From Oceanospirillaceae bacterium (lineage in GTDB: Bacteria; Pseudomonadota; Gammaproteobacteria; Pseudomonadales; Balneatricaceae): DNA of 64,000 nt. Positions 36,239 to 46,003 of the stretch are shown here, piece by piece. The stretch lies in the NCBI GenBank assembly GCA_018647765.1, contig JABGSN010000059.1:1-64000 (forward strand). Direction: 5' to 3'. Each line of letters opens with the position of its first letter. Positions within the stretch are counted from its first letter, which is position 1. Under the pieces are notes generated by a model. It was not told where the DNA came from and ran no database searches. It saw nothing but the letters and a program-made list of their open reading frames with translations. A program made the translations under genes and the position numbers.

Positions 36239-37201
36239 ATGTGTGAGTATTTCTTAGTCGCCGATGTCGGCGCCACCAATGCCCGTTTTGCCCTGGTCAC
36301 AGATATGGGAGAGCTACACAAGATCGCCATATTCCCTTGTGCAGACTACCCTAATCTTGAGTCGGCCATGCTAGCTTATCTAGCACAAGAGAATGCTCAG
36401 GCGTTGGTAAGGGCCGCCTGTATTGCCATCGCCGGCACCGTGCATCAGCCCATTTTTAAGTTAGCCAACAACCATTGGCAGGTGAATAAAGCCCATGTAC
36501 ATGCCGCACTGGGTAGTGAGGTGTTGTGGATTAACGACTTTACAGCCCAAGCATGGGCTATGTCTCAAATCACCCAGTCTGATTTAGTCACCATTAAGTC
36601 AGGCGTCGATGTTAGTCGCGGTAATCGTTTAGTGATGGGGCCTGGAACAGGCCTTGGTGTGGCAGGGCTAGTGGCCCACGGCGACGGTTGGTTGCCAGTG
36701 ATGGGCGAGGGCGGGCATGTTGGATTTGCGCCTGGTAACGCACAGCATAGCGAAATTTTGAGTTGCATGTGGCAGCAACATGAGCACGTATCGGCAGAGC
36801 GTTTGTTGTCGGGATCGGGCTTGATGGGACTGTATGCCGCAGTGGCCCATGTGTCGGGCCAACCAGCAAACCTAACCGACGTGGCTACCCTAGTCCAACG
36901 TGCCCAAGGCGCTACGCCAGACCCCTTGGCGTTACAAACCCTGTCGGTGTTTTGCAGCATGCTGGGCCATTGCGTGGCTAACGCAGCCTTGTTGTATGGG
37001 GCTGTGGGAGGTGTGTACTTAACCGGCGGCATTTTGCCCCGTATAGAAGAATTTTTAATGGCTAGTGATTTTGCTCACAATTTTACCCACAAAGGGCGTT
37101 TGAGCAGTTATTTAAAAGACATTCCAATATTCCTTTGTAAAGCCGAACAACCGGGCTTACAAGGGGCAGCAATTGCCTTAGAGCAAGCACTACGGAGCTA
37201 A
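36239..37201 (+). CDS. glk: Glucokinase (Glk family)
   Basis: ATP-dependent glucose phosphorylation. FLVADVGATNARFALV at the N-terminus is the phosphate-binding strand, WINDFTAQAWAM and LVMGPGTGLGVAGLV follow, and GEGGHVGFAP carries the sugar-binding Glu and His. VYLTGGILPRI is close to the C-terminus. It is the classical Glk family, not a ROK kinase; length 320 is standard. It lies 11 bases after edd and 1 base before pgi. Confidence 0.95.
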   Translation: MCEYFLVADVGATNARFALVTDMGELHKIAIFPCADYPNLESAMLAYLAQENAQALVRAACIAIAGTVHQPIFKLANNHWQVNKAHVHAALGSEVLWINDFTAQAWAMSQITQSDLVTIKSGVDVSRGNRLVMGPGTGLGVAGLVAHGDGWLPVMGEGGHVGFAPGNAQHSEILSCMWQQHEHVSAERLLSGSGLMGLYAAVAHVSGQPANLTDVATLVQRAQGATPDPLALQTLSVFCSMLGHCVANAALLYGAVGGVYLTGGILPRIEEFLMASDFAHNFTHKGRLSSYLKDIPIFLCKAEQPGLQGAAIALEQALRS

Positions 37202-37202
37202 T

Positions 37203-38843
37203 ATGTTACAACTCGGACAATCAAGTCATTGGCAGCAGCTACAGCAGTTGGCGGTTAAATACCAACGGGTTCACTTGCGCGATTTATTTGCCGAGCCGGG
37301 TAATCGTTTTGTTGATTACTCCATTGAATTGCCCAGTTTATTATTAGATTATTCTAAAAACTGCGTCACCCCAGAGGTCATGCAGGCATTATTTGGCTTG
37401 GCCGACGACATGGATCTGGCGGGCGCCATCGAACGTATGTATCGAGGCGCCAAAATCAACACTACCGAAGACCGTGCGGTGCTGCATACCGCCTTACGCA
37501 ATCGTAGTAACACGCCAGTATATGTTGATCAAAGCAATGTTATGGACCTAATCAACAGCGAGTTGTCACACATGCGCCAGTTTGTGGATCAGGTGCGCTC
37601 AGGTGAATGGCGTGGCTATTCGGGTAAGCCCATTACCGACGTGGTCAATATTGGTATTGGTGGCTCCAACTTAGGCCCAAAAATGGTGACCCAAGCGTTG
37701 CGGTCATATGCAAATTCCACCATAAATGTGCACTTTATCTCCAATATAGACGGCGTAGAAGTGGCGGAGATTTTGCGCCCACTCAAAGCCGAACAAGTGT
37801 TGTTTGTAGTAGCCTCAAAGACCTTTACCACCAGCGAAACCATGACTAATGCGCAAACTGCACGTAACTGGTTGATGGCATCAGCATTCGACGAGCGCGC
37901 TGTGGAACAGCATTTCGTGGCCGTTTCTTCTAATGCTGAAGCGGTGCAAGCCTTTGGTATTAAACCTGACTTTATGTTTTCCATGTGGGATTGGGTGGGT
38001 GGGCGTTATTCCCTTTGGTCTGCTATTGGTTTGCCCATTGCGCTGTATTTAGGCTTTAGTCAGTTTGAAGAACTATTGACCGGTGCGCACGATATGGACC
38101 TGCACTTTCGAGATGCTAAAGCGGCCGATAACATTCCCATTATCATGGCTTTGGTGGGCATCTGGAACGGCTTATTACATGGTTCACAAAGCCAAGTCAT
38201 TTTGCCCTATGACCAGCCACTAGAAAGCTTTACGGCCTATATTCAGCAAGCTGATATGGAAAGCAATGGTAAGCACGTTGATCGCCATGGTGAGGCCGTG
38301 GACTATCACACTGCGTCAGTAGTTTGGGGGCAGTTGGGGATTGATGGCCAGCATGCTTTTTACCAACTGTTGCACCAAGGTAACGTGATTGTGCCGGCCG
38401 ATTTTATTGGTTCTTTGGCCAGTTCAACACCGGTGCGTGGCCACCATGAAAATTTGATGGCTAACTTTTTTGCGCAAACTGAGGCCTTGATGAATGGCAT
38501 TAACGAAGCTGAAGTAGAGGCGCAATTACGCCAGCAAGGCTTAGATGAAGCACAGGTTGAAAAGCTTTTACCGCACAAAGTTCATCAAGGTAACCGACCC
38601 ACCAATACACTGCTGTTAAAGCAGATCGATCCGCGCAATTTGGGTGCGCTGATCGCCCTCTATGAGCACAAAATTTTTGCTCAAGGGGTAATTTGGGATA
38701 TTTGTTCGTTTGATCAATGGGGCGTGGAGCTAGGTAAAACCCTGGCTAAGAGAATTTTGCAGGAAATTAATGGTGATGTGAGCCACAGCCACGATGATTC
38801 GACTAACGCCTTGATTGATTATTTTAAGCAGTCGCGCAGTTAA
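37203..38843 (+). CDS. pgi: Glucose-6-phosphate isomerase
   Basis: Interconverts glucose-6-P and fructose-6-P. NIGIGGSNLGPKMVTQAL, VASKTFTTSETMTNA and FSMWDWVGGRYSLWSAIGL are the sugar-phosphate SIS blocks; the catalytic Glu/His region is QQADMESNGKHVDRHGE, and the final signature is DQWGVELGK. Length 546 is typical of the long bacterial form. In this neighbourhood it can also return fructose-6-P from NagB to the Entner-Doudoroff cycle via Zwf. It is convergent with the GntR regulator, 9 bases away. Confidence 0.97.
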   Translation: MLQLGQSSHWQQLQQLAVKYQRVHLRDLFAEPGNRFVDYSIELPSLLLDYSKNCVTPEVMQALFGLADDMDLAGAIERMYRGAKINTTEDRAVLHTALRNRSNTPVYVDQSNVMDLINSELSHMRQFVDQVRSGEWRGYSGKPITDVVNIGIGGSNLGPKMVTQALRSYANSTINVHFISNIDGVEVAEILRPLKAEQVLFVVASKTFTTSETMTNAQTARNWLMASAFDERAVEQHFVAVSSNAEAVQAFGIKPDFMFSMWDWVGGRYSLWSAIGLPIALYLGFSQFEELLTGAHDMDLHFRDAKAADNIPIIMALVGIWNGLLHGSQSQVILPYDQPLESFTAYIQQADMESNGKHVDRHGEAVDYHTASVVWGQLGIDGQHAFYQLLHQGNVIVPADFIGSLASSTPVRGHHENLMANFFAQTEALMNGINEAEVEAQLRQQGLDEAQVEKLLPHKVHQGNRPTNTLLLKQIDPRNLGALIALYEHKIFAQGVIWDICSFDQWGVELGKTLAKRILQEINGDVSHSHDDSTNALIDYFKQSRS

Positions 38844-38852
38844 GTCAGTGCT

Positions 38853-39620
38853 TTAGTTAAGTATGGGATCACGAATTTCAGTGACAAAGTCATAACTGTC
38901 ACCGGGGAAGTAGGAGCGCGTAAACTCAACCGGCGTGTCGTCTGCAAGCATACCCAAACGTTCAATATAAAGAGTGGCGCTGTCGGTAGGTACATCCAAG
39001 TGGCCAGCTCTTTCCGCATCAATAGTGATGGCCCGTAGGCGCTGAGTGGCTTTAACAGGCCGTGCGCCTTGCTGTCGTAAGACGTCGTAAAGAGAGTCTT
39101 CCACAGTAAAAGGATTGTCGATGAAGGAGCGCGGTACCGTGGCTAACTCTAAGGCCATGGGTTGCTCGTCAGCCAAACGCAAACGATTAAAACGCACCAC
39201 CTCATCGCCTTCTTCAAGCTTTAATGCAGTCACCTCTTCGGTGGTAGCAATGCCCATTGAGCGGTCGATCCAGCGAGTCCCAGGGAGTTTACCCTGTTCA
39301 GCCATGATCTCGGTATAGCTTTTAAGGAAGTTGAGCGGCTGCTCAAGACGTTTGGCAACAAAGGTGCCTGCACCTTGGCGTTGCACTAGCAGACCTTCCT
39401 GGACTAGGGTATCAATCGCCCTACGCACAGTGACTCGGGACACATCCATGCGTTGGCCAATTTCTCGCTCTGGTGGCAAAAACTGGCCCGCTTGTAATAT
39501 GCCCTCATGAATAGCGTTACGCACACGGCTTTGCAACTGCACATATAATGGGCTGGTTGTGGTTTTTTCCATGTGGCCAAATAGTGCAATAATTGGATCT
39601 TCTTGCATTTTTTTATTCAT
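38853..39620 (-). CDS. GntR/HutC family transcriptional regulator (probable GlcNAc regulator)
   Basis: The N-terminal winged helix (PLYVQLQSRVRNAIHEGIL, LPPEREIGQRMDVSRVTVRR) covers residues about 25-90, and a UTRA ligand-binding domain fills the rest (FLKSYTEIMAEQG, EEVVRFNRLRLADEQPMALE summarised, VEFTRSYFPGDSYDFV). It is the last gene of the ABC/hexosaminidase run and in the NagR/NagQ branch by context, so glucosamine-6-P or GlcNAc-6-P is the probable effector. Start: ATG 39620, although TTG 39635 and ATG 39608 are possible. Candidate operators are at 45807 and 46004. Confidence 0.88.
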   Translation of the reverse strand: MNKKMQEDPIIALFGHMEKTTTSPLYVQLQSRVRNAIHEGILQAGQFLPPEREIGQRMDVSRVTVRRAIDTLVQEGLLVQRQGAGTFVAKRLEQPLNFLKSYTEIMAEQGKLPGTRWIDRSMGIATTEEVTALKLEEGDEVVRFNRLRLADEQPMALELATVPRSFIDNPFTVEDSLYDVLRQQGARPVKATQRLRAITIDAERAGHLDVPTDSATLYIERLGMLADDTPVEFTRSYFPGDSYDFVTEIRDPILN

Positions 39621-39666
39621 CAGCTTCAGATCCAATTAGCATACCTTTATTTACTTTGGGAAGCGA

Positions 39667-40782
39667 CTAAACTTCGGCCTTTAAGCGGCGCATGGCGATA
39701 CCTTGATCGCTAAATAAGTGACATTTACTAGGTTCAACGTGCAGGCGTATTTCCTCACCAGGAGCAACTTGAACGTCACCTGGAAGTACCGCTTTAAAGC
39801 TTTGTGAATCGCTAGCTTGGCTCTTAATCGAGCCATAAGCGATGGCAATACCGCCTAAGCGCTCAAGTACCTTAACCTTCATGATGAAGCCGCCTGCGTC
39901 TCCGTCGGTGGCTAGGCTCAGGTCTTCTGGGCGGATACCCAGACACACGGGATCACCATGGCTGCCTTCAACCGGAGCTACGGGCAAGGTTAAAGCGCCT
40001 AAATCATCAGCATCGATGCTGCAGCTAGTATCGTCGCTTGCGGTGAGAGTGGCAGCAATAAAGTTCATGTTGGGTTGGCCAATAAAGCTGGCTACAAATT
40101 TGGTTCTAGGGTGGTGGTAAAGCTCCATAGGCGAGCCAAATTGTTCCACACTGCCGGCGTTAAGCACCACAATTTTGTCAGCCATGGTCATGGCTTCCAC
40201 TTGGTCGTGGGTAACGTAAATCATGGTGGCATTTAGATCTTGATGCAGGCTTGCTAGCTCTACGCGCATGTCGCCGCGAAGGGCTGCATCTAAGTTGGAT
40301 AAAGGCTCGTCAAATAAAAATACCTTTGGGTTACGTACAATAGAGCGACCAATGGCAACACGTTGGCGTTGTCCACCTGATAGTTGCCCAGGTTTATGTT
40401 GTAAGCGATTGGTGAGTTGTAAAATGTTGGCGGCATGCTCAACCCGTTGATTGAGCTCCGCTTCTGGAACTTTGGCAACCCTTAGTGGAAAAGCAATGTT
40501 TTCAAACACGCTTAAGTGTGGATAGAGGGCATATGATTGAAACACCATCGAAATGCCACGATCTACCGGGTGGGCGCTAGAAACGTCCTCACCATCAATA
40601 ATAATTTGTCCTTCGCTTGCTTCTTCTAGGCCTGCGATAATGCGTAATAAAGTGGTTTTGCCGCAGCCTGAAGGGCCAACAAAAACAATAAATTCTCGGT
40701 CTTCAATGGATAGATTGATGTTATTAAGTACTTGGGTATCATCAAAACTTTTGCTGATATTTTGAAGAGCAACAGTCGCCAT
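39667..40782 (-). CDS. Sugar ABC transporter ATPase (UgpC/MsmK type)
   Basis: A 371-residue ATP-binding subunit. Walker A GPSGCGKTT is at residues 36-44, signature LSGGQRQRVAIGRSIVR and Walker B VFLFDEPLSNLDA follow, and the C-terminal 130 residues form the regulatory MOI/TOBE-like domain (CLGIRPEDLSL). It energises the permeases encoded upstream in the same run. A strong hairpin separates it from the binding-protein gene. Confidence 0.94.
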   Translation of the reverse strand: MATVALQNISKSFDDTQVLNNINLSIEDREFIVFVGPSGCGKTTLLRIIAGLEEASEGQIIIDGEDVSSAHPVDRGISMVFQSYALYPHLSVFENIAFPLRVAKVPEAELNQRVEHAANILQLTNRLQHKPGQLSGGQRQRVAIGRSIVRNPKVFLFDEPLSNLDAALRGDMRVELASLHQDLNATMIYVTHDQVEAMTMADKIVVLNAGSVEQFGSPMELYHHPRTKFVASFIGQPNMNFIAATLTASDDTSCSIDADDLGALTLPVAPVEGSHGDPVCLGIRPEDLSLATDGDAGGFIMKVKVLERLGGIAIAYGSIKSQASDSQSFKAVLPGDVQVAPGEEIRLHVEPSKCHLFSDQGIAMRRLKAEV

Positions 40783-40820
40783 GTGTAAACCTACTGTAAG
40801 TGATCTATGAAATGAGTAAT

Positions 40821-40849
40821 AAGGAAGCTAGCACAGAGCTAGCTTCCTT
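40821..40849. repeat. Strong intercistronic hairpin between binding-protein and ATPase genes
   Basis: AAGGAAGCTAGC and GCTAGCTTCCTT form a perfect 12-base stem with a 5-base loop, just after the binding-protein stop codon (minus strand). No T run follows on either strand, so it is more likely an mRNA-stabilising or partial-termination element, as often seen after the highly expressed binding-protein gene of ABC operons. Confidence 0.6.
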
Positions 40850-40866
40850 CTGGTTAGGGATGAGTT

Positions 40867-42081
40867 TTACTTGAACTCTTCCAGTTCTTCTGCGGCGATT
40901 GCCACTAAGTTTTCTGCTGAATCTTCACCCAGCAACATGCCTTGAATCATGCTATTAATGGACGTTTGAAGTGACTTAAAATCAACAAACATTGGCTCTG
41001 GGCCGCCGCTGCCAATAGGATCAACAAACACTTTCCAGTAATCATCATTTTCATAATAAGGCTTATCTACGATACCATTCTCGTACTGTTTGATAGGCGT
41101 TAGGCCCCAGCTAGAGTCTAGATCGTACTGAGCTTCACCCGAAGACAGTGCGCGAGCTAATTCCATGGCCGTATCTTCATGGCCTGTGCCATTAAACACA
41201 GCAATAGAGTCGGTAATCAATAATGTGCCACTCACGCCAGATGGTCCAGCTGGAACAGGAACAGTGATAACCTTCATGCCTGCTTTGTGTGCACCACGAC
41301 CCCATGGGCCCTGAATATACATGGCCACTTTGCCGTCATTGAACAAGGCTTTTATTTGTGAGCGTTCAAAGGCAGTTGGGCCTTCTTGGGCTACATCTAA
41401 TAGCTTGCCATATAGCTCTAGAGTTTCAACCGTTTGTGGGCTGTTCAAAGTGATTTCATTGGTGTCAGCATTGATGACGGAACCACCGTTACTGTACAAG
41501 TAGTTAAAGAACTGATGCATGGTGTTGTCAAAGTCTTTACCTGCCAAACCAATGCCCGCTATGCCAGTATTATCTTTCACAGCCTTAGCCATGTTGTACA
41601 AACCGGTCCATGTTTTTGGCCCAACACAGGGTAACCCCGCGTCTTCAATTAACTGACAGTTGATAAACAAAGCCTTGGTAGAAAAGGCGTGGGGGAAACC
41701 CCAATATTTGCCATCGCTGCTTACGGTGTTGAGAATGCCTGGTTGATAACTAGCCTGCTCTTCCTCAGAAATTTCAACCGGTACGATCAGGTCGTTTTGC
41801 GCCAATTGCTTGAGTGTGCGAGATCCCATATAAGCTAAGCTAACAGGGTCGCCTGCGGCAGCTAGGGTCATGGACTTATCCTGACACGTGCCCCAAGGCA
41901 CAGCTTCCATATTTACCGTAACATCTGGATTATTGGCCAAAAAGGTATCAATAACTTTTTGGTCGGCTTCTCGAACTTCGCCACCACACATAACAAAATG
42001 TAGTTCTTCAGCCTGTACTACGGGCGCCATCATCATGATGATGCCGGCGCCTACAGCGGCCGCGGTTAAGAGCTTTTTCAT
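40867..42081 (-). CDS. Extracellular solute-binding protein, family 1 (sugar)
   Basis: Periplasmic receptor of the ABC importer, 404 residues. The signal peptide MKKLLTAAAVGAGIIMMMAP ends at a likely VQA-EE cleavage. The mature protein has the family 1 layout (FLANNPDVTVNMEAVPWG, FPHAFSTKALFIN, FNDGKVAMYIQGPWGRGA, ARALSSGEAQYD). The substrate is inferred as GlcNAc or chitooligosaccharide because the same run holds a hexosaminidase and the divergent arm holds nagBA. Confidence 0.92.
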   Translation of the reverse strand: MKKLLTAAAVGAGIIMMMAPVVQAEELHFVMCGGEVREADQKVIDTFLANNPDVTVNMEAVPWGTCQDKSMTLAAAGDPVSLAYMGSRTLKQLAQNDLIVPVEISEEEQASYQPGILNTVSSDGKYWGFPHAFSTKALFINCQLIEDAGLPCVGPKTWTGLYNMAKAVKDNTGIAGIGLAGKDFDNTMHQFFNYLYSNGGSVINADTNEITLNSPQTVETLELYGKLLDVAQEGPTAFERSQIKALFNDGKVAMYIQGPWGRGAHKAGMKVITVPVPAGPSGVSGTLLITDSIAVFNGTGHEDTAMELARALSSGEAQYDLDSSWGLTPIKQYENGIVDKPYYENDDYWKVFVDPIGSGGPEPMFVDFKSLQTSINSMIQGMLLGEDSAENLVAIAAEELEEFK

Positions 42082-42130
42082 ATCTTTTTCCTCTTTATTA
42101 TTAGAGCGCTAAGCGCCAAGTGACAAGCTG

Positions 42131-42973
42131 TCACGATTTAACTGCTCCTGCTGTTAGTCCTGCCATGAGAAATTTCTGCAAGAACAAGAAAATAAACAAC
42201 ACGGGCAAAATGCCGATTATGCTAGCAGCCATCATTTGGTTCCAAATGACTTCTTGATAACCGATAAATTCAAAGATGCCCGCGGGTAAGGGCATGTAGT
42301 CGCGTTCCTGGTTAAAGGTAATAGCGAACAAAAATTGTTGAGCGTAGGCACCGATGAAGGAATAGACGCCAACCACGATCAAGCCAGGGACCGCTAGGGG
42401 TAAAATCACCCGTCGTAGGGTATAAAGCCGTGAAGCGCCATCGACGAACGCTGCTTCCTCAAGCTCTTTTGGGATTTTTTCAAGAAAAGATTTGAGCAAA
42501 TAAATGCCGGTGGGCACTAGAAATGCAGCACCAGGAATGATCATCGCCCAGTAGGTATTGAGCAAGCCCATGCCGCGCAACAACTTGTATAGGGGAATCA
42601 ATAGGACTGCGCCAGCAAACATGTTCACAGCTAAAAACAACGCCAGGCTCACCGCTTTGCCACGAAATTGAAAGCGCGCGTATGAGTACGCAGCGGGCAC
42701 TACAAAAACCATACAAATCAGGGTGGTCATGCTGGCCAAAAACACACTGTTAAAAATGTAGCGAGGCAATTTAGGTACGGTTACCCAAATGTCCGAATAG
42801 GCTTGCAATGACATGTCGTCAGACCAAAACTGGTACGGCGATCGGAACAGGTGAGTGAGCGGCCTTAGGGACGCTAAAAGCATTTCCACGAACGGCAGCA
42901 GCATAAAGGTTAAAAAGATACCAATGGCTATATAGAGGCCTAGCTTTTCTAGGGCTGAGTATTTATCAATCAT
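42131..42973 (-). CDS. Sugar ABC transporter permease (MalG type)
   Basis: A 280-residue inner-membrane protein with about six hydrophobic segments. The EAA loop that contacts the ATPase is EKIPKELEEAAFVDGASRLY, followed by LRRVILPLAVPG. ATG at 42973 overlaps the end of the preceding permease gene by 4 bases. Confidence 0.93.
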   Translation of the reverse strand: MIDKYSALEKLGLYIAIGIFLTFMLLPFVEMLLASLRPLTHLFRSPYQFWSDDMSLQAYSDIWVTVPKLPRYIFNSVFLASMTTLICMVFVVPAAYSYARFQFRGKAVSLALFLAVNMFAGAVLLIPLYKLLRGMGLLNTYWAMIIPGAAFLVPTGIYLLKSFLEKIPKELEEAAFVDGASRLYTLRRVILPLAVPGLIVVGVYSFIGAYAQQFLFAITFNQERDYMPLPAGIFEFIGYQEVIWNQMMAASIIGILPVLFIFLFLQKFLMAGLTAGAVKS

Positions 42974-43887
42974 TTCTCGTCTCCATATTTTTTATTGACC
43001 TTGTTCACCAACCATAGATACAGTAAGGAAAACACCGCGAGTATGGCAACGATAAGCACCGCTCGAGTAGCACCTTGGCCGTACTTATAATTAGCAATGG
43101 CCGTTTTATAGGTATCTACAATAAGTGTGGTAGTGCCTCCTCGAGGTCCCCCTTCGGTTAATATCCAAATGATTTCAAAGGAATTAAAGGTCCAAATGGC
43201 AGATAATAAGGCCATCGATGCAAACATAGGCATGATTTGGGGCATGGTGATGCGACGAAAACGATACCAGCGAGAAGCACCATCTATATACGCCGCTTCA
43301 TATAAATCACGGGGCACATTTTGTATAGCAGCCAGTAAAAATATAGTGATCATGGGCGTGCCAATCCACACGTCCGTAACAATGGCGGAGTAAAAGGCAC
43401 TGTTCTTATAGGCTAAAAATTCAAATGGACCATCGATGATGCCTAGGTTTTGCAATACCCCAGAGAGAATGCCAAAGTGGCCGTTGTAGAGCCATAACCA
43501 ACCAATACAACCAATGGCAATAGGCACGATCCAAGGCGGCATAACCAGCACTCGAAAAGCCGCTTTGCCTTTGAGGTTGGCGGCTAACAATGAGGCACCA
43601 ATGAGCCCAAGAATGAGCTTGAGCCCGACCGATAAAAACATCCAATAAAAAGTTCTGCCAATGGTGTCGGGAAACTTTCGGCTACTCAGAAGTTTTTCGT
43701 AGTTGGCGAAACCCACATAATCTTCTATGCCTAGGCCAGAATTGGTGAAGGATAGACGAATGGTTTCCACCAACGGCCATGCCACAATCAAACACATATA
43801 AGCTGCTGCAGGGGCGATTAAGACCCAGGCAAAAAATTTCGTAGAATGTAGTCCCTTGCGGGGCATTAAACGTCGAAGCAGTTGCAT
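42970..43887 (-). CDS. Sugar ABC transporter permease (MalF type)
   Basis: A 305-residue inner-membrane protein with six main hydrophobic segments. The EAA loop is NVPRDLYEAAYIDGASRWYR, followed by FRRITMPQIMP. AGGAGA lies upstream of the ATG at 43887. It comes 19 bases after the hexosaminidase gene and overlaps the next permease by 4 bases. Confidence 0.93.
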   Translation of the reverse strand: MQLLRRLMPRKGLHSTKFFAWVLIAPAAAYMCLIVAWPLVETIRLSFTNSGLGIEDYVGFANYEKLLSSRKFPDTIGRTFYWMFLSVGLKLILGLIGASLLAANLKGKAAFRVLVMPPWIVPIAIGCIGWLWLYNGHFGILSGVLQNLGIIDGPFEFLAYKNSAFYSAIVTDVWIGTPMITIFLLAAIQNVPRDLYEAAYIDGASRWYRFRRITMPQIMPMFASMALLSAIWTFNSFEIIWILTEGGPRGGTTTLIVDTYKTAIANYKYGQGATRAVLIVAILAVFSLLYLWLVNKVNKKYGDEK

Positions 43888-43906
43888 TACTCGTCGTCTC
43901 CTAAAG

Positions 43907-45787
43907 TTAAAAGCGCTGGGTAGGCCAGCTTAGGGCTTGCCAAATAGGGTTAAAATCATGTGCCGCCTGAACTAGTCCGGCACCTCTGCGGGTCTTGTTT
44001 TCGCTGCACCAAGCGCTTTCTGCTAAGCCGATGATGCGTGGTGCTAAGGCTTTTTTAAGGTCTGTTGAGCTGGCAATAGTTTCACACCAAAGTGCACCTT
44101 GAATGCCAGCAATATCATCATTAGGGTACCAAGCGGTGGTATGTTCTAGGCTAATGGTAGCGGCCCAGTTGGCTCCGGCGCTTTGTGAATTGCTGTCTTT
44201 ACTCATGTCGAAATAAAGATGCTGAGCAGGACTCATGATAACCTGAAACCCTCTATCTACAAGAGCCTGTCCAGATGCGGCGTCCTGCCATACGAACACT
44301 AAGGCATCGCTACCAATGTTAAATTGCTCACCTTCGGCAGACTCCTGCCAAGCGGCGGGTAGTGCACCCTGTTGGCGTACAATGGCTGCGGCTTGAGACA
44401 TAAACCAGCCTAAAACATCGGCGTCAGTGGTGAGCTTATGGGTTTGTTTGAGGGCGTCAACGGCGGGCGAGCCGTCCCAGCACCCCGGCGTAACTTCATC
44501 GCCGCCTAAGTGCAGGTAATGACTGCCAAACAGCTCGCAAAGCTCTTTAATAATAGGTGTTAAAATGGCCCAGCTAGTGTCTAACGCGGGGTTAATAGTG
44601 TTGTGGTAATAACCTTGAACCGAGGCAGGTTGGCTGCCGTTATGGTTCGCTTGTGGTTCGCCCAGTTCGGGCAGCGCAAGTTGTAAGGCAAGGCTATGGC
44701 CCGGTAGTTCGATTTCTACCATGACTTGTAAATGGCAGCTACGCGCATGCTGCAAGATAGTATTGATGTCTTGTTTGCTGTAACTACCTCCGGTGGGGCC
44801 AATGCCGCCGCCAAAAACGCCAGGGATGAGTTTGCCTTCGCCGCGCCATGCAGTGTTTTTAGCCAGTTCTGGGGCGCACTCTAGCTCAATGCGAAACGCC
44901 TCATCGTCAATCGGGTGCCAATGAAAACGATTGAGTTTCAATAGCGCCATCAGGTCTAATAATTCGCACAGGGTCTTGGTGTCGAAAAACTGCCGAGCAC
45001 AATCTAAATGTTGTCCGCGCCAATGATAGCGAGGTTGGTCTTCGATACGACCACAAGGCAAGCTGCCCTTGTAGCTGCAATACATTTGCAAAAGGCTAAT
45101 AAAACCGTAATAAAAGCCCTGTTCGTGGCTCGCCTCTAGCGTGATTGATTGGTTGCTTATATCAACAGTGTAGGCTTCTTGGGCAAGTTGTGGGTTGATG
45201 CTGCAGGTGATTGGTGTACTGCCTTCTTGGGTCTTAATGAGATGGCTACGTAAACCTAAAGCGCTTGCGTCTTGCCATGCCGTTAAGACCAGAGGTAGAT
45301 CCAAACCAAAGGTATTGAATCCGCTTGTACAATCTACGTAGTCGCCGTTAGGCAACCAAGAGGTGGGGGCAGGCGCCAGTTTTAGTAGCGCATGATCATG
45401 GCTAACACTGTGGGTTTGGGGTTGGGTCTGGTTGGCAAAACGGATCGGCTGGGTTTGTACCGCAGTGGCTCGACCGGCGTGGGTAATGTAAGCGCCCTTA
45501 GGCCCCCAGGCCATATTAAGAGCCACGCCTGTTTGTTGGTAGGCAATACAACAAGCCCAGCTTTCGCCAGGTTCTATAGGGGTGTTGTGGGTGGGTACAA
45601 GGCGAGTAAAGCCACCTACTTGATGCATGATTTTACACTCGCGTACTGCTGTAGCTGGGTCTAATAAACTAAAACACAGGCAAAAATCAGATACCGCAGC
45701 AGCACCAACATTGGTGAGCTGTAGCTCTATCTGATTGTGGTTATTCACATAACTGTGAAGCACCATGGAGGGGATTGCCTGACTCAC
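43907..45787 (-). CDS. Beta-N-acetylhexosaminidase, glycoside hydrolase family 20, probably cytoplasmic
   Basis: Releases GlcNAc from chitobiose or longer oligomers. The GH20 catalytic pair is in YLHLGGDEVTPGCW (Asp-Glu, about residue 440). Other family blocks are RGQHLDCARQFF, LNRFHWHPIDDEAFRIELE and VMVEIELPGHSLAL. The first 120 residues form a beta-rich N-terminal domain. There is no signal peptide or lipobox, so the enzyme should act on oligomers already imported by the ABC transporter. The start is GTG 45787, with AGGTCAC upstream; an ATG follows seven codons later. It is the first gene of the minus-strand run. Confidence 0.93.
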   Translation of the reverse strand: MSQAIPSMVLHSYVNNHNQIELQLTNVGAAAVSDFCLCFSLLDPATAVRECKIMHQVGGFTRLVPTHNTPIEPGESWACCIAYQQTGVALNMAWGPKGAYITHAGRATAVQTQPIRFANQTQPQTHSVSHDHALLKLAPAPTSWLPNGDYVDCTSGFNTFGLDLPLVLTAWQDASALGLRSHLIKTQEGSTPITCSINPQLAQEAYTVDISNQSITLEASHEQGFYYGFISLLQMYCSYKGSLPCGRIEDQPRYHWRGQHLDCARQFFDTKTLCELLDLMALLKLNRFHWHPIDDEAFRIELECAPELAKNTAWRGEGKLIPGVFGGGIGPTGGSYSKQDINTILQHARSCHLQVMVEIELPGHSLALQLALPELGEPQANHNGSQPASVQGYYHNTINPALDTSWAILTPIIKELCELFGSHYLHLGGDEVTPGCWDGSPAVDALKQTHKLTTDADVLGWFMSQAAAIVRQQGALPAAWQESAEGEQFNIGSDALVFVWQDAASGQALVDRGFQVIMSPAQHLYFDMSKDSNSQSAGANWAATISLEHTTAWYPNDDIAGIQGALWCETIASSTDLKKALAPRIIGLAESAWCSENKTRRGAGLVQAAHDFNPIWQALSWPTQRF

Positions 45788-45806
45788 TTTTGTGACCTGT
45801 GCTTGC

Positions 45807-45820
45807 TGTATTTCAATACC
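45807..45820. promoter_or_regulatory. GntR-type operator candidate in front of the hexosaminidase gene
   Basis: On the minus strand this reads GGTATTGAAATACA, of the form GGTA-N6-TACA. It is part of the 13-base sequence TATATTGGTATTG, present here in reverse (45814-45826) and again in forward direction at 45998-46010 in front of nagB. Confidence 0.5.
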
Positions 45821-46003
45821 AATATATATCCAATTTATTGCTCATGCAAGTTGTTTAGTTACCAATTGCTTACGAATTTGTTGATATTTTGGCTAAATAG
45901 TTGAATTTTGAAATGTTTTTGTAAAAAATTAATTTTTTTGAGGCTGCTTTATTGTATAAATATAAAAATTGGTTTGTAGAGTGTGTTACTTTTGTATTAT
46001 ATT

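Noticed and set aside
36239-37201. Glk as the missing GlcNAc kinase
   Set aside because: It belongs to the classical glucokinase family and is cotranscribed with edd and pgi; GlcNAc activity cannot be supported from sequence.
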